Notes: generated by a model from the letters alone, not told the origin. Shown: positions 44,472 to 54,669, counted from the first letter of the stretch. The stretch: DNA of 64,000 bases from Cellulomonas fimi ATCC 484 (GCF_000212695.1 NC_015514.1:1240001-1304000), one strand, 5' to 3'. Numbers and translations: made by a program.

Positions 44472-45602
44472 GTGCTCGACGCCCCCGACCCGTCGTCCGA
44501 CGACGTCCTGCCGGAGCCGCGCCCGCTCGCGCCGCGCTCGATGACGCTCACCGCCGCCATGCTCGGCACCGCGACGCTCCTCGCGGTGCTCGTGCTGCTG
44601 CCGACCCCGTACGCGGTGAACAGCCCGGGGCCGACCCGGGACGTGCTCGGCGAGCTCGACGGCACGCCGATGATCCAGGTGTCCGGGGCGGAGACGTTCG
44701 ACTCGACCGGCGAGCTGCGCCTGACCACGGTCTCCAGCACGGGCGGGCCCGGCTACCCGACGAGCATCCTCGGCGCCCTGACGGGCTGGTTCGAGGCGTC
44801 GTCCGTCGTCCTGCCGGTCGAGCAGGTCTACCCGCCCGACGTGTCGCAGGAGCAGCTCGACGAGTCCAACGAGGCCGAGATGGTGTCCTCGCAGGAGGAC
44901 GCGACGGTCGCAGCCCTGACCGAGCTGGGCTACGAGGTGCCGGCGACGCTGCTCGTGGCGGGCACGGTCGAGGGCACCGACGCCGAGGGCAAGCTCGAGG
45001 AGAACGACGTCCTGGTCGCGTTCGACGGGACGCCGCTGCCCGACTACCAGACGCTCGTCGACGACCTGGCCGACGTCGAGCCCGGTCAGACCGTCACGCT
45101 CACCGTGCGCCGGCACGGGCAGCCGGTCGACGTGCCGGTCGTCACCACGGAGCGCGAGGGCGGGGGCGCGCAGATCGGCGTGCTCATCGACCCGACGTTC
45201 GACATGCCCGTCGACGTGACGATCAGCATCGACGACATCGGCGGGCCGAGCGCAGGGACCATGTTCGCGCTCGGGATCGTCGACAAGCTCACCGCGGCCG
45301 ACGAGGCCGACGGCGAGCACATCGCCGGCACGGGGACGATGGACGTCACCGGCGAGGTCGGGCCGATCGGCGGGATCCGGCAGAAGCTCGCGGGGGCGCG
45401 GCGGGACGGGGCCGCCTGGTTCCTGGCGCCCGCGGCCAACTGCGACGAGGTCGTCGGGCACGTGCCGGACGGCCTGCGCGTGGTGCGCGTCGCGACCCTG
45501 CACGAGGCGCGCGAGGCGATGGAGGCGATCGGGGCGGGCGAGGCCGGCGACCTGCCGACGTGCACGGCCGACGCGGGCACCGCGAGCCCGTCGGAGGGCT
45601 GA
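44472..45602 (+). CDS. Membrane-anchored PDZ and Lon-type (S16) protease
   Basis: 376 residues. A membrane anchor (about 30-48) is followed by a PDZ domain (about 150-230: LLVAGTVEGTDAEGKLEENDVLV) and an S16 Lon catalytic domain. The catalytic Ser is in GGPSAGTMFALG and the Lys in GGIRQKLAGARRDG. It degrades or processes proteins on the outer face of the membrane; matches Rv3194c. Convergent with the PPA1309 gene. Confidence 0.94.
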   Translation: MLDAPDPSSDDVLPEPRPLAPRSMTLTAAMLGTATLLAVLVLLPTPYAVNSPGPTRDVLGELDGTPMIQVSGAETFDSTGELRLTTVSSTGGPGYPTSILGALTGWFEASSVVLPVEQVYPPDVSQEQLDESNEAEMVSSQEDATVAALTELGYEVPATLLVAGTVEGTDAEGKLEENDVLVAFDGTPLPDYQTLVDDLADVEPGQTVTLTVRRHGQPVDVPVVTTEREGGGAQIGVLIDPTFDMPVDVTISIDDIGGPSAGTMFALGIVDKLTAADEADGEHIAGTGTMDVTGEVGPIGGIRQKLAGARRDGAAWFLAPAANCDEVVGHVPDGLRVVRVATLHEAREAMEAIGAGEAGDLPTCTADAGTASPSEG

Positions 45603-45693
45603 CGCGCAGGCCGGCACGCGGACGTGCGGGCGGCAGGCGGGCTGCTCGGACCGGCCGACGTGCCGGCCCGAGGGCGTGCGCGCCCGCCGGGCG

Positions 45694-46251
45694 CTACTCC
45701 AGCGTCGAGCGCAGGGCCGCGACGAGGCCGGGCACGAGGTCCGGTCCCTGGCCGACCTGGTCGTCCGCGTCGTGCTCCCGCGTGCGCACCGCGCACCACG
45801 ACGGCCCGTCGCGCAGCACGCCCACGGCCAGCCGCACGTCGGCGCGGTCCGGGTGGGACATGAGGTAGGCGAGCGCGGCGTCCGCGTCGGCGGGCATCTC
45901 GGCCTCGGCCGCGGGCGGCAGCACGACGCGCTCGACGGTCACGGCGACGCCGTCGACGGCGTCCGGCCACGACAGCCCGGCGAGCAGCGACTCCAGGTCC
46001 GGGGCCGACGGCAGCCCCTCCTGCTCGACGGACGTGAGGTGCCACGCGTCGGCCTGCGCCGCGGCGAGCACGTCGGCCGCGAGCTGGTCGGCCAGACCCG
46101 GCTCGGTCGCGAGCGCGGCCTGCGTCCTGACCAGGGCGAAGACCCGGACCGGCCCGTCCCAGCCGGCGGCGGCGACGTGGTGCTCGACCTCGCGGACCGC
46201 GTCCGCGAGAGCCTGCTGTCCGGGGTGCGGGGCGGTGGAGGGCTGGGTCAC
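45694..46251 (-). CDS. PPA1309 family protein
   Basis: 185 residues of a conserved actinobacterial family without known function, recognised by the order ALADAVREVEHHVAAAGWDGP, RVFALVRT, and the C-terminal DRADVRLAVGVLRDG followed by SWCAVR. Predicted cytoplasmic. GACGAT ends 6 nt before the GTG (minus strand). Divergent from UPF0182, as in related genomes. Confidence 0.88.
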   Translation of the reverse strand: MTQPSTAPHPGQQALADAVREVEHHVAAAGWDGPVRVFALVRTQAALATEPGLADQLAADVLAAAQADAWHLTSVEQEGLPSAPDLESLLAGLSWPDAVDGVAVTVERVVLPPAAEAEMPADADAALAYLMSHPDRADVRLAVGVLRDGPSWCAVRTREHDADDQVGQGPDLVPGLVAALRSTLE

Positions 46252-46388
46252 CGGACCATCGTCGCACCCGTGTGGGAACCTGGGCCTCGAGCAGCACGTT
46301 CACACCGCGAGCGGTCGTGCGCGTGCACGAGCCGCCGGCCACGGCGCACACCGTGGTCGACCCGCCCGACGACGACGAGGACGCCTCC

Positions 46389-49376
46389 GTGACCTTCGCC
46401 AGCCCGCCCCGCCCACGACCAGCCGGCCGCCGCCGGCGCGGAGCGCTCGCCCCGACGCTCGTCGTCCTCGGCGTGCTCGTCGTCCTCGTCCTGGTCATGG
46501 CGCAGGTGTGGACCGAGGTCCTGTGGTTCGACCAGCTCGGCTACCTGCAGGTGCTCGGCACCGAGTGGGGCACGCGCGCCGTCCTGTTCGTGCTCGGGTT
46601 CCTCGTGATGGCGGGCGCCGTCGCAGGCAGCCTGTCCTTCGGGTACCGGTCGCGGCCCGTCTACGCGCCCTCGACGCCCGAGCAGGCGAACCTCGACCAG
46701 TACCGCGAGGCGATCGAGCCGCTGCGCCGGCTCGTCATGGTCGTCGGGCCCGCGGTGCTCGGCCTGTTCGCCGGTGCCGCCGCGTCGCAGCAGTGGGCGA
46801 CCGTGCAGCTGTGGATGCACGGGCAGGAGGTCGGCGAGAAGGACCCGCAGTACGGGATCGACCTCGGGTTCTACCTGTTCACGCTGCCGGGCCTGCGGTT
46901 CGTCGTCTCGTTCCTCATGGCGGTGACGATCCTCGCGGCGATCGCCGGCATCGCGACGCAGTACCTGTACGGCGGCCTGCGGGTCGGCGGCGGCCGGGGG
47001 AGCGGGCCGCGCACCACCCGCGCGGCGCGCGTGCACCTGTCGGTCATCGGCGCCGTGCTCATGCTGCTCATCGCGGCGAGCTACTGGCTGGACCGCTACT
47101 CGATCCTCACGAAGGCCGGCGAGAAGTTCCACGGCGCGGCGTTCACCGACGTGCACGCCGTCATCCCGTCGAAGGCGATCCTCGCGGGCATCGCGATCTT
47201 CGTCGCCGTGACGTTCCTCGTCACGGCCGTGCGCGGCAACTGGCGGCTGCCCGCCATCGGCGTCGGCCTCATGGTCATCGCGGCGATCGCGGTCGGCGGC
47301 ATCTACCCGGCCGTCGTCCAGCGCTTCCAGGTCCAGCCGAACCAGCAGGACCGCGAGGCGCCCTACATCCAGCGCAACATCGACGCGACGCTCGCCGCCT
47401 ACGGGCTCGAGGACGTGCAGACGTCGGAGTACAACGCCAAGGTCACCACCGAGGCGGGCGCGCTGCGGGCCGACGCGGACACGACCGCGTCGGTGCGTCT
47501 GCTCGACCCGCAGGTCGTCAGCCCGTCGTTCAAGCAGCTGCAGCAGATCCGCGGCTTCTACCACTTCCCCGACTCGCTGTCGGTTGACCGGTACGAGGTC
47601 GAGGGGGAGAGCCGCGACACGGTCATCGCGGTCCGCGAGCTCGACCTCGACGGGCTCGACGACCAGCAGCGCAACTGGACCAACGACACCACCGTGTACA
47701 CGCACGGCTTCGGCGTCGTCGCCGCCTACGGCAACACGACCGCCGGCCGGGGCGCCCCCGACTTCTGGGAGGGCGGCATCCCGTCGCGCGGCTCGATGGG
47801 CGAGTACGAGCCGCGGATCTACTTCAGCCCGCAGGCGCCGACGTACTCGATCGTCGGTGCGCCCAGCGGCGACGGGTGGGAGTTCGACTACCCGTCCGAC
47901 GACGCCGCGGGCCAGGAGCTCACGCGCTTCCCGACCCAGGACGTGTCCGCCGGTCCGAGCATCGGCAACCCGTGGAACAAGCTGCTGTACGCGCTGAAGT
48001 TCGGCGACGAGCAGCTCGTGTTCTCCAACCGCGTCACCGACGTCTCGCAGATCCTCTACGACCGCAACCCGCGCGACCGCGTCGCCAAGGTGGCCCCGTA
48101 CCTGACGCTCGACGGGCGCGTGTACCCGGCGGTCGTCGACGGGCGCGTCAAGTGGATCGTCGACGGTTACACGACGTCCGACCAGTACCCGTACTCGGCC
48201 GGCCGGTCGCTCGAGAGCGCCACGCGGGACGCGCTGACCGAGACGACCGAGACCATCCAGGCCCTGCAGCCCAAGACCGTGAACTACATCCGCAACTCGG
48301 TGAAGGCCACGGTCGACGCGTACGACGGCTCGGTCGACCTGTACGCGTGGGACCCCGAGGACCCGGTGCTCGCCGCCTGGTCCGAGGTGTTCCCGACCTC
48401 GCTGCAGCCGCTGTCCGAGATCAGCGGCCCGCTCATGAGCCACCTGCGCTACCCCGAGGACCTGTTCAAGGTGCAGCGTGCCCTGCTCACGCGCTACCAC
48501 GTCGAGGACGCGAACCAGTTCTTCTCCGGCAACGACTTCTGGGCCAACCCGGTCGACCCGACGCACCCGAACGTCAACGTCGCGCAGCCGCCGTACTACC
48601 TGACGCTGCGGATGCCCGACCAGGAGCAGGCACGGTTCTCGCTCATGTCGACGTTCATCCCGGGCGGCTCGGGGGCGCGTGAGGTCCTCACGGGCTACCT
48701 CGCGGTCGACGCCGAGGCGGGCAGCGAGGCCGGCAAGCCGTCCGAGGACTACGGCAAGCTGCGCCTGCTGGAGCTGCCACGCGACTCGACCGTGCCCGGC
48801 CCCGGCCAGGTGAACAACAACTTCAACGCCGACCCGACGGTGTCGAACGAGCTCAACATCCTGGCGCGCGGCGACTCCCAGGTGGTCCGCGGCAACCTGC
48901 TGACGCTGCCCGTCGGCGGCGGTCTGCTCTACGTGCAGCCCGTGTACGTGCAGGCCGCCTCCGGCACCGCGTTCCCGCTGCTGCAGCGCGTGCTCGTCGC
49001 GTTCGGCGACTCCATCGGGTTCTCCGACACCCTCGACGGCGCGCTGGACCAGGTGTTCGGCGGCGACTCCGGGGCGGACGCCGGTGACGCCGGCACGTCG
49101 CCCGGCGAGGGGGAGACCCCCGCCCCCGGCGAGCCGACCCCGGCACCCACCGACGGGGCCACCGAGTCCCCGACCGACGGCGTGCCGCCGGACCAGGCGA
49201 CCGCGCGTGCGTCCCTCGACCGGGCGCTCCAGCAGGCCCGGCAGGCGCTGCAGGAGAGCCAGGCCGCGCTGCAGACCGGTGACTTCGCCGCCTACGGCGA
49301 GGCCCAGGACCGGCTCACGCAGGCCGTCGAGGACGCCGTCAAGGCCGAGGCCGACCTGGAGGCCGCGGGCGGCTGA
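46389..49376 (+). CDS. UPF0182 family large membrane protein
   Basis: 995 residues from the GTG at 46389, preceded by GAGG; in-frame GTGs at 46272 and 46323 would add residues without similarity. About seven membrane helices fill the first ~330 residues, then a ~560-residue extracytoplasmic domain, an acidic Pro/Thr linker (about 885-925) and a C-terminal coiled coil. It corresponds to Rv3193c. Function unknown, perhaps in cell-envelope work given its topology and the neighbouring surface protease. Confidence 0.93.
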   Translation: MTFASPPRPRPAGRRRRGALAPTLVVLGVLVVLVLVMAQVWTEVLWFDQLGYLQVLGTEWGTRAVLFVLGFLVMAGAVAGSLSFGYRSRPVYAPSTPEQANLDQYREAIEPLRRLVMVVGPAVLGLFAGAAASQQWATVQLWMHGQEVGEKDPQYGIDLGFYLFTLPGLRFVVSFLMAVTILAAIAGIATQYLYGGLRVGGGRGSGPRTTRAARVHLSVIGAVLMLLIAASYWLDRYSILTKAGEKFHGAAFTDVHAVIPSKAILAGIAIFVAVTFLVTAVRGNWRLPAIGVGLMVIAAIAVGGIYPAVVQRFQVQPNQQDREAPYIQRNIDATLAAYGLEDVQTSEYNAKVTTEAGALRADADTTASVRLLDPQVVSPSFKQLQQIRGFYHFPDSLSVDRYEVEGESRDTVIAVRELDLDGLDDQQRNWTNDTTVYTHGFGVVAAYGNTTAGRGAPDFWEGGIPSRGSMGEYEPRIYFSPQAPTYSIVGAPSGDGWEFDYPSDDAAGQELTRFPTQDVSAGPSIGNPWNKLLYALKFGDEQLVFSNRVTDVSQILYDRNPRDRVAKVAPYLTLDGRVYPAVVDGRVKWIVDGYTTSDQYPYSAGRSLESATRDALTETTETIQALQPKTVNYIRNSVKATVDAYDGSVDLYAWDPEDPVLAAWSEVFPTSLQPLSEISGPLMSHLRYPEDLFKVQRALLTRYHVEDANQFFSGNDFWANPVDPTHPNVNVAQPPYYLTLRMPDQEQARFSLMSTFIPGGSGAREVLTGYLAVDAEAGSEAGKPSEDYGKLRLLELPRDSTVPGPGQVNNNFNADPTVSNELNILARGDSQVVRGNLLTLPVGGGLLYVQPVYVQAASGTAFPLLQRVLVAFGDSIGFSDTLDGALDQVFGGDSGADAGDAGTSPGEGETPAPGEPTPAPTDGATESPTDGVPPDQATARASLDRALQQARQALQESQAALQTGDFAAYGEAQDRLTQAVEDAVKAEADLEAAGG

Positions 49377-49531
49377 GCCCACCGCAACGGTCGGCGGGCC
49401 GGGTGACCACGGGAACCCGTGGCGCCCGGCCCGCGGCCGTGACGAGGACCACTCGTCTGCCGCGCGTGCCCCTGACCTGGGCGGTCGCGGCGCGTCGGCG
49501 GCCCGGCGAGCCGGGTGGGACGTTCGCCGAT

Positions 49532-49560
49532 TTGGTCTGGTCCGGCGGGTGACGTAAGGT
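49532..49560 (+). promoter_or_regulatory. Promoter of the initiator tRNA gene
   Basis: TTGGTC (49532-49537), a 17-bp spacer and TAAGGT (49555-49560) end 11 bp before the tRNA 5' end. The rest of 49377-49531 shows no gene. Confidence 0.6.
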
Positions 49561-49571
49561 AATCAAGCCGA

Positions 49572-49645
49572 CGCGGGGTGGAGCAGCTCGGTAGCTCGCT
49601 GGGCTCATAACCCAGAGGTCGCAGGTTCAAATCCTGCCCCCGCTA
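49572..49645 (+). tRNA. tRNA-fMet (CAT), initiator
   Basis: All arms fold: acceptor CGCGGGG with CCCCGC, D arm GAGC/GCTC, anticodon stem CTGGG/CCCAG with loop CTCATAA, T arm GCAGG/CCTGC with TTCAAAT. The unpaired 1-72 position (C with T) and three G-C pairs next to the anticodon loop are initiator hallmarks. CCA is not encoded. Confidence 0.97.
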
Positions 49646-49651
49646 CAAGAA

Positions 49652-49687
49652 GACGAAGGCCCGGACCAGACGGTCCGGGCCTTCGTC
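49652..49687 (+). terminator. tRNA terminator
   Basis: Perfect 16-bp stem (49652-49667 with 49672-49687) and AGAC loop, followed by GTTCGC. The region 49688-49943 upstream of the chemoreceptor holds no gene; a palindromic CCTAGG and a GCCGATCG near 49855-49890 are the only marks. Confidence 0.9.
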
Positions 49688-49943
49688 GTTCGCGCTATGG
49701 TCTGGAGCCGCCCGTCTGCACGCGAGCGCGACGGGGGCTCGCCGCGTGCTGCTCCGCGACCGGCCGAGCTGGCGGTCGACGGCAGGACCCGACCCCCGAG
49801 GTCAGGCGGGCGACGGAGTCGCCGGTGCGCTGACGGCGGTGCAGGTGGCGACCTAGGTCCTATCCCCGTTCGGTTGCCCCGGCCGATCGATCCGGCGCAG
49901 GGTGCTCACGGAGGGTGCCCCGAGCGAGACAGGGGGCTCCGTG

Positions 49944-51563
49944 ATGGAGGCTGCGCCGAGACGGGTACCGATCGTGTCCTGGTTCCACGACCGGGGGGTG
50001 AACGCGCGGGTCGTGACGGCGGTCGTCGTCGCGGTCCTCGTCGGCGTGACCGTCGGGGCGCTCGGGGTCTCCGCGCTCGCGTCGACGAACGCCGCGACCA
50101 CCCGGATGTACGAGAAGAACTTCGCCGGCCTCGAGCACGCCGCCGTGATGCGGCGCGCGATGATCCAGATGCGCCTGTCCGTCGCGAACCACGCGATCAC
50201 GGCCGACGAGGCGGGCAAGCGGGCCGTCGAGGACACGATCGCCGCCAGCGAGGACGAGGTGCGGGCCGCGGTCGAGGACTACCGCCAGATCCCCATGACG
50301 CCCGAGCAGGAGGAGATGCTGGCCGCGTTCACCGCGGGGCTCGACGAGTACGTCGGGATCCGGGACGACGAGCTGCTGCCGCTCAGCCGCCGCAACGCCG
50401 TCGCGGAGTTCACGGCCGCGCGCGACGAGCTGGCACAGCCGTCGATCGACGCGATGACCGAGGCCGCCACCGGCCTCGTGGAGTCCGAGAAGGAGGGCGC
50501 GCGCGATGCGGCGGCGACCGCGGCGCGTGACTACCGCGCGAGCCGGCTGCAGGTCGTCGCGCTCCTGGTGCTCGGGTCGCTCGTCGCGCTCGGGCTCGGG
50601 CTCGCGGTGTCGCGCGGGATCGTGCGCGGGCTGGACCACGTGCGGCGGGTCACGGACGCGCTCGAGGCGGGCGACCTCACCGTGACCGCGGGGCTGACGT
50701 CGCGCGACGAGGTCGGTCGGATGGGTGCCTCCCTCGACGCGGCCGTGGGCGTGCTGCGCGGCATGGTCGGCACCATCGAGGAGTCGTCGACGTCGCTGGC
50801 GTCGGCCGCCGAGCAGATGTCGGCGACCACGTCGCAGATCGCGTCCACGGCGCAGGAGTCGTCGGCGCAGGCCGGTGCCGTCTCGGCCGCCGCCGAGCAG
50901 GTCTCCCGCAACGTCCAGACGGTCGCGGCGGGCTCGGAGCAGATGGGCGCCTCCATCAAGGAGATCTCGCTCAACGCGACGCGCGCCGCCGACGTCGCCC
51001 AGCAGGCCGTGGCGAGCGTCGCGACCACCGGCGACGCCATGGGGCGCCTCGGTGAGTCGAGCAAGGAGATCGGCAACGTCGTCAAGCTCATCACGTCGAT
51101 CGCCGCCCAGACGAACCTGCTGGCCCTCAACGCGACCATCGAGGCGGCGCGCGCCGGCGAGGCGGGCAAGGGCTTCGCGGTCGTCGCCGGCGAGGTCAAG
51201 GAGCTGGCGACCGAGACCGCCAAGGCGACCGAGGACATCGCGCGTCGCGTCGAGGCGATCCAGGAGGACGCCGACGGCGCCGTCGCGGCGATCCACGAGA
51301 TCGACGAGGTCATCCGGGCGATCAGCGGCTACCAGCTGACCATCGCGTCCGCGGTGGAGGAGCAGACGTCCACGACGTCGGAGATGAGCCGCAACGTCGT
51401 CGAGGCCGCGACCGGGTCCGGCGAGATCGCGGCCACCATCGCCGGCGTGGCGGACGCGGCCGAGCTCACCACGCAGGGGGTCACGCAGTCGCAGGACGCC
51501 GTCGCGCAGCTCGCGCGCATGTCGACCTCGCTGCAGGCGCTCGTCGGACGGTTCACCGTCTGA
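49944..51563 (+). CDS. Methyl-accepting chemotaxis protein 1
   Basis: 539 residues from the ATG with AGGGGG seven bases upstream. TM1 (about 20-45), a four-helix-type extracytoplasmic sensor (about 46-185), TM2 (about 190-212), HAMP, and a signalling domain with the conserved hairpin tip [20 protein letters not shown] and [20 protein letters not shown]. It passes ligand signals to CheA/CheW. No C-terminal methyltransferase pentapeptide. A second receptor follows; no che or flagellar gene is in the window. Confidence 0.95.
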   Translation: MEAAPRRVPIVSWFHDRGVNARVVTAVVVAVLVGVTVGALGVSALASTNAATTRMYEKNFAGLEHAAVMRRAMIQMRLSVANHAITADEAGKRAVEDTIAASEDEVRAAVEDYRQIPMTPEQEEMLAAFTAGLDEYVGIRDDELLPLSRRNAVAEFTAARDELAQPSIDAMTEAATGLVESEKEGARDAAATAARDYRASRLQVVALLVLGSLVALGLGLAVSRGIVRGLDHVRRVTDALEAGDLTVTAGLTSRDEVGRMGASLDAAVGVLRGMVGTIEESSTSLASAAEQMSATTSQIASTAQESSAQAGAVSAAAEQVSRNVQTVAAGSEQMGASIKEISLNATRAADVAQQAVASVATTGDAMGRLGESSKEIGNVVKLITSIAAQTNLLALNATIEAARAGEAGKGFAVVAGEVKELATETAKATEDIARRVEAIQEDADGAVAAIHEIDEVIRAISGYQLTIASAVEEQTSTTSEMSRNVVEAATGSGEIAATIAGVADAAELTTQGVTQSQDAVAQLARMSTSLQALVGRFTV

Positions 51564-51741
51564 CGTCCCGAGGGTGTCGCCGGGCGCACCGTGACGGGTG
51601 CGCCCGGCAACCACCTCGGCGAACGGGCGCTTCTGCGCAGGACCACCCGGCGGGTCCCGTCACACGTCCGGTGCGCGAGCCGATCAGGAGGCTGCCGGGA
51701 AGACACCCCCGGTGCCGTCGCGACCGAGGAGGCCCCCCGCC

Positions 51742-53358
51742 ATGCCCGCCAGCACCCACCCGCGCGCCCGTGTCGTCGCGGACCGTTCGATCCGCACCAA
51801 GATCCTCGGCCTCGTGGGCGTCCTCACCGCCGTGCTCGTCCTCGTGGGCGGGTACGGGATCGTCGTGCTGTCGTCGCTGGCCGACGAGGCCGTCGAGGAC
51901 TCGCGGGCGGTCGAGGAGGTCACGACCGGGCTGGCGACGCTGACGAACGCGCTGTGGACCGTCCGCATCACCGTGACGAGCGTCCCCGCGTACCCCGCGG
52001 CGGCCGACAAGCAGAAGCAGTACGACGCGGTGCAGGCGGCCTACGGCGCGTTCGACACCGAGGCCGACGCGTTCGCGGACGTGTTCCGCACCACGTACGG
52101 CGACCTGCCGCCCGAGTGGGACGAGTTCCTCGCCGTCTACGGCGAGTACCGCGCCGGTGTCGACGCCAAGGTCCTGCCGCCCGCCATGGCGGACGACCGT
52201 GAGACGTGGGCCCAGGAGCGAGGGGCGATGGCGGACGTCGGGGCCGCGCTCGTCGAGTCGCTCGCCGCGCTGGGCACGCACGTCGACGAGGCCGTCGTCG
52301 AGCGGCAGCAGCAGGCCGAGGCGGAGGCGGCTCGCGCACGCCTGACGATGACCGCCGTCGCGGGCGCCGGCATCGTCGTGGCCGTCGCGCTCGGCCTGGT
52401 GCTCGCGGCGAGCGTGCGGCGTGCGGTGCAGGACGTGCGGCGCAGCGTCGACGCGCTCGCGGGCGGCGACCTGACGGTCGCCACCACCGTGAGCTCCGGC
52501 GACGAGATCGGCGAGATGGCGTCGGCCCTCACGCGGGCGCAGGACGCGCTGCGCAGCACCCTGGCCGGCGTCAACGAGGCGTCGAGCACGGTCGCGGCGG
52601 CCTCCGAGCAGATGTCGGCCGCAGGCGCCCAGGTGGCCGCCGGGGCGGAGGAGACGTCGGCGCAGGCGGGTGTCGTCGCGGCGGCGGCCGACCAGGTCAG
52701 CCGGAACGTCCAGGTCATCGCCGCGGGTGCCGAGGAGATGGGCGCGTCCATCCGCGCGATCGCGGAGAACGCCAACGACGCCGCGAAGGTCGCGGAGCAG
52801 GCCACGACGGTCGCCGCACGCACGAACGACACCGTCGCGAAGCTCGGCACGAGCTCGCGCGAGATCGGTGACGTCGTCAAGGTCATCACGTCGATCGCGG
52901 CCCAGACCAACCTCCTCGCGCTCAACGCGACGATCGAGGCGGCGCGTGCCGGGGAGGCAGGCAAGGGGTTCGCCGTCGTGGCCGGCGAGGTGAAGGACCT
53001 CGCGCAGGAGACGGCGAACGCGACGGACGACATCGCCCGGCGCGTCGAGGCGATCCAGGCGGACACCGAGGACGCCGTCGCGGCGATCGGGCAGATCGCG
53101 GACATCGTCGCGCAGATCAACGACTACCAGCTGACGATCGCGTCCGCGGTCGAGGAGCAGACGGCGACGACGAACGAGATGTCCCGCGGCGTGGTCGAGG
53201 TGGCCTCGGGCGCCACGGAGATCGCGGCGAACATCACGGGCGTGGCGACCGCCGCGCAGTCCACGACCGAGGTGCTCAGCCAGATGGAGTCCTCGATCCG
53301 CGAGCTGTCGGGGATGGCGCAGGACCTGCAGACGCGCGTCGCGGCGTTCACGTACTGA
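51742..53358 (+). CDS. Methyl-accepting chemotaxis protein 2
   Basis: 538 residues; AGGAGG nine bases before the ATG. TM1 (about 22-42), small helical sensor domain (about 43-200), TM2 (about 205-225), HAMP ([18 protein letters not shown]) and a signalling domain nearly identical in its tip to the receptor upstream. The sensor domains differ, so ligands should differ. Likely a tandem duplication followed by sensor divergence. Confidence 0.95.
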   Translation: MPASTHPRARVVADRSIRTKILGLVGVLTAVLVLVGGYGIVVLSSLADEAVEDSRAVEEVTTGLATLTNALWTVRITVTSVPAYPAAADKQKQYDAVQAAYGAFDTEADAFADVFRTTYGDLPPEWDEFLAVYGEYRAGVDAKVLPPAMADDRETWAQERGAMADVGAALVESLAALGTHVDEAVVERQQQAEAEAARARLTMTAVAGAGIVVAVALGLVLAASVRRAVQDVRRSVDALAGGDLTVATTVSSGDEIGEMASALTRAQDALRSTLAGVNEASSTVAAASEQMSAAGAQVAAGAEETSAQAGVVAAAADQVSRNVQVIAAGAEEMGASIRAIAENANDAAKVAEQATTVAARTNDTVAKLGTSSREIGDVVKVITSIAAQTNLLALNATIEAARAGEAGKGFAVVAGEVKDLAQETANATDDIARRVEAIQADTEDAVAAIGQIADIVAQINDYQLTIASAVEEQTATTNEMSRGVVEVASGATEIAANITGVATAAQSTTEVLSQMESSIRELSGMAQDLQTRVAAFTY

Positions 53359-53472
53359 TCCGCCCGCGGCCGGGTCCCGGCGGGACGTAGGTCCCGGACC
53401 GGTACGTGCGGGCTGCCTAGCGTGGCGGGGCCGGTGGGTGCTGGCCGGGACGGCACGGACGAGGGGGCGCGC

Positions 53473-54669
53473 GTGGACGAGGTGCGGGGAGCAGGACCGG
53501 TCGCGGGCACGGGGGCGCGCGGGCGCCCGGTGCGGGTGCTGCACCACGACGTGTCCGACCGGCCGTTCCTCGTCATCTGGGAGGTCACGCGGGCGTGCGC
53601 GCTGGCGTGCCGGCACTGCCGGGCCGACGCGATCCCGCGCCGTGACCCGCGCGAGCTCGACACCGACGACGGCAAGCGGCTCATGGACGACCTGGCGTCG
53701 TTCGGGGCACCGCGGCCGCTGCTCGTGCTCACCGGCGGCGACCCGTTCGAGCGGCCCGACCTCACCGAGCTCGTCGCGTACGGCACGTCGATCGGGCTCA
53801 GCGTCGCGCTCGCCCCCTCGGTCACGCCGCGGCTGACACGGGACGTGCTGCTCGAGCTGCGGGACGCGGGCGCGAAGGCGGTGTCGGTGTCGCTCGACGG
53901 CGCGCAGGCCGAGACGCACGACGCCTTCCGCGGGGTGCCGGGCGTCTACGACGCGACGCTCACCGCGATGGAGGCCGTGCGGTCCGCGGGGATCCGGCTC
54001 CAGGTGAACACGACCGTCACGGCGGGGACGGTGCACGAGCTGCCGTGGGTCCTGCGGCGCGTGCTCGACGCCGGCGCCGCGCTGTGGAGCGTGTTCTTCC
54101 TCGTCCCGACGGGCCGTGGGCAGACGCTCGGCGCCCTGTCGGCGCAGGACGAGGAGGACGTCCTGCACTGGCTGCACGAGGTCTCCGACCTGGTCGCGGT
54201 CAAGGCCACGGAGGCGGCTCACTACCGGCGGATCGCGGTGCAGCGCGCGTCGGTCGCCGACCCGGCCGCGGCGTTCCCCGCCGGCGCGCTGCGTGAGCGG
54301 CTGCGCCGGGACACCGCGGTCGCGCTCGCGGGCGGCGACTTCCCGCGGCGGCCCCCGCGGCCCCCGATGGACGTCGGCTCGGGCCGCGGGTTCGCGTTCG
54401 TGGACCACGTGGGCGACGTCTACCCGAGCGGGTTCCTCCCGATGGTCGCGGGGTCGGTCCGGCAGGCGCCCTTCTCGCACGTCTACCGCACCTCGCCCGT
54501 CCTGACGTCGCTGCGCGACCCCGGCGCGCTCGGCGGCCGCTGCGGGCGCTGCGAGTTCCTGGGCGTGTGCGGCGGGTCGCGCTCGCAGGCGTACGCGCGC
54601 ACGGGTGACCTCCTCGCGGAGGACCCGAGCTGCGCGTGGGAGCCCGGCCGGGGCGTCCTCGTCGGCTGA
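53473..54669 (+). CDS. Radical SAM/SPASM protein (TIGR04053-like)
   Basis: 398 residues from a GTG with GAGGGG upstream; a GTG at 53422 is in frame but lacks a ribosome site. The radical SAM cluster motif is CALACRHC (42-49), followed by TGGDPFERPDL. A C-terminal SPASM segment has CGRCEFLGVCGGSR and a later Cys for an auxiliary cluster. Related enzymes modify haem d1 precursors or peptides; no precursor peptide gene is adjacent, so the substrate is open. Confidence 0.88.
   Translation: MDEVRGAGPVAGTGARGRPVRVLHHDVSDRPFLVIWEVTRACALACRHCRADAIPRRDPRELDTDDGKRLMDDLASFGAPRPLLVLTGGDPFERPDLTELVAYGTSIGLSVALAPSVTPRLTRDVLLELRDAGAKAVSVSLDGAQAETHDAFRGVPGVYDATLTAMEAVRSAGIRLQVNTTVTAGTVHELPWVLRRVLDAGAALWSVFFLVPTGRGQTLGALSAQDEEDVLHWLHEVSDLVAVKATEAAHYRRIAVQRASVADPAAAFPAGALRERLRRDTAVALAGGDFPRRPPRPPMDVGSGRGFAFVDHVGDVYPSGFLPMVAGSVRQAPFSHVYRTSPVLTSLRDPGALGGRCGRCEFLGVCGGSRSQAYARTGDLLAEDPSCAWEPGRGVLVG

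Noticed and set aside
49855..49890. Possible FliA-type promoter (GCCGATCG) before the first chemoreceptor
   Set aside because: The expected TAAA element is not found at the right distance upstream, so only the motif is mentioned and no promoter is called.
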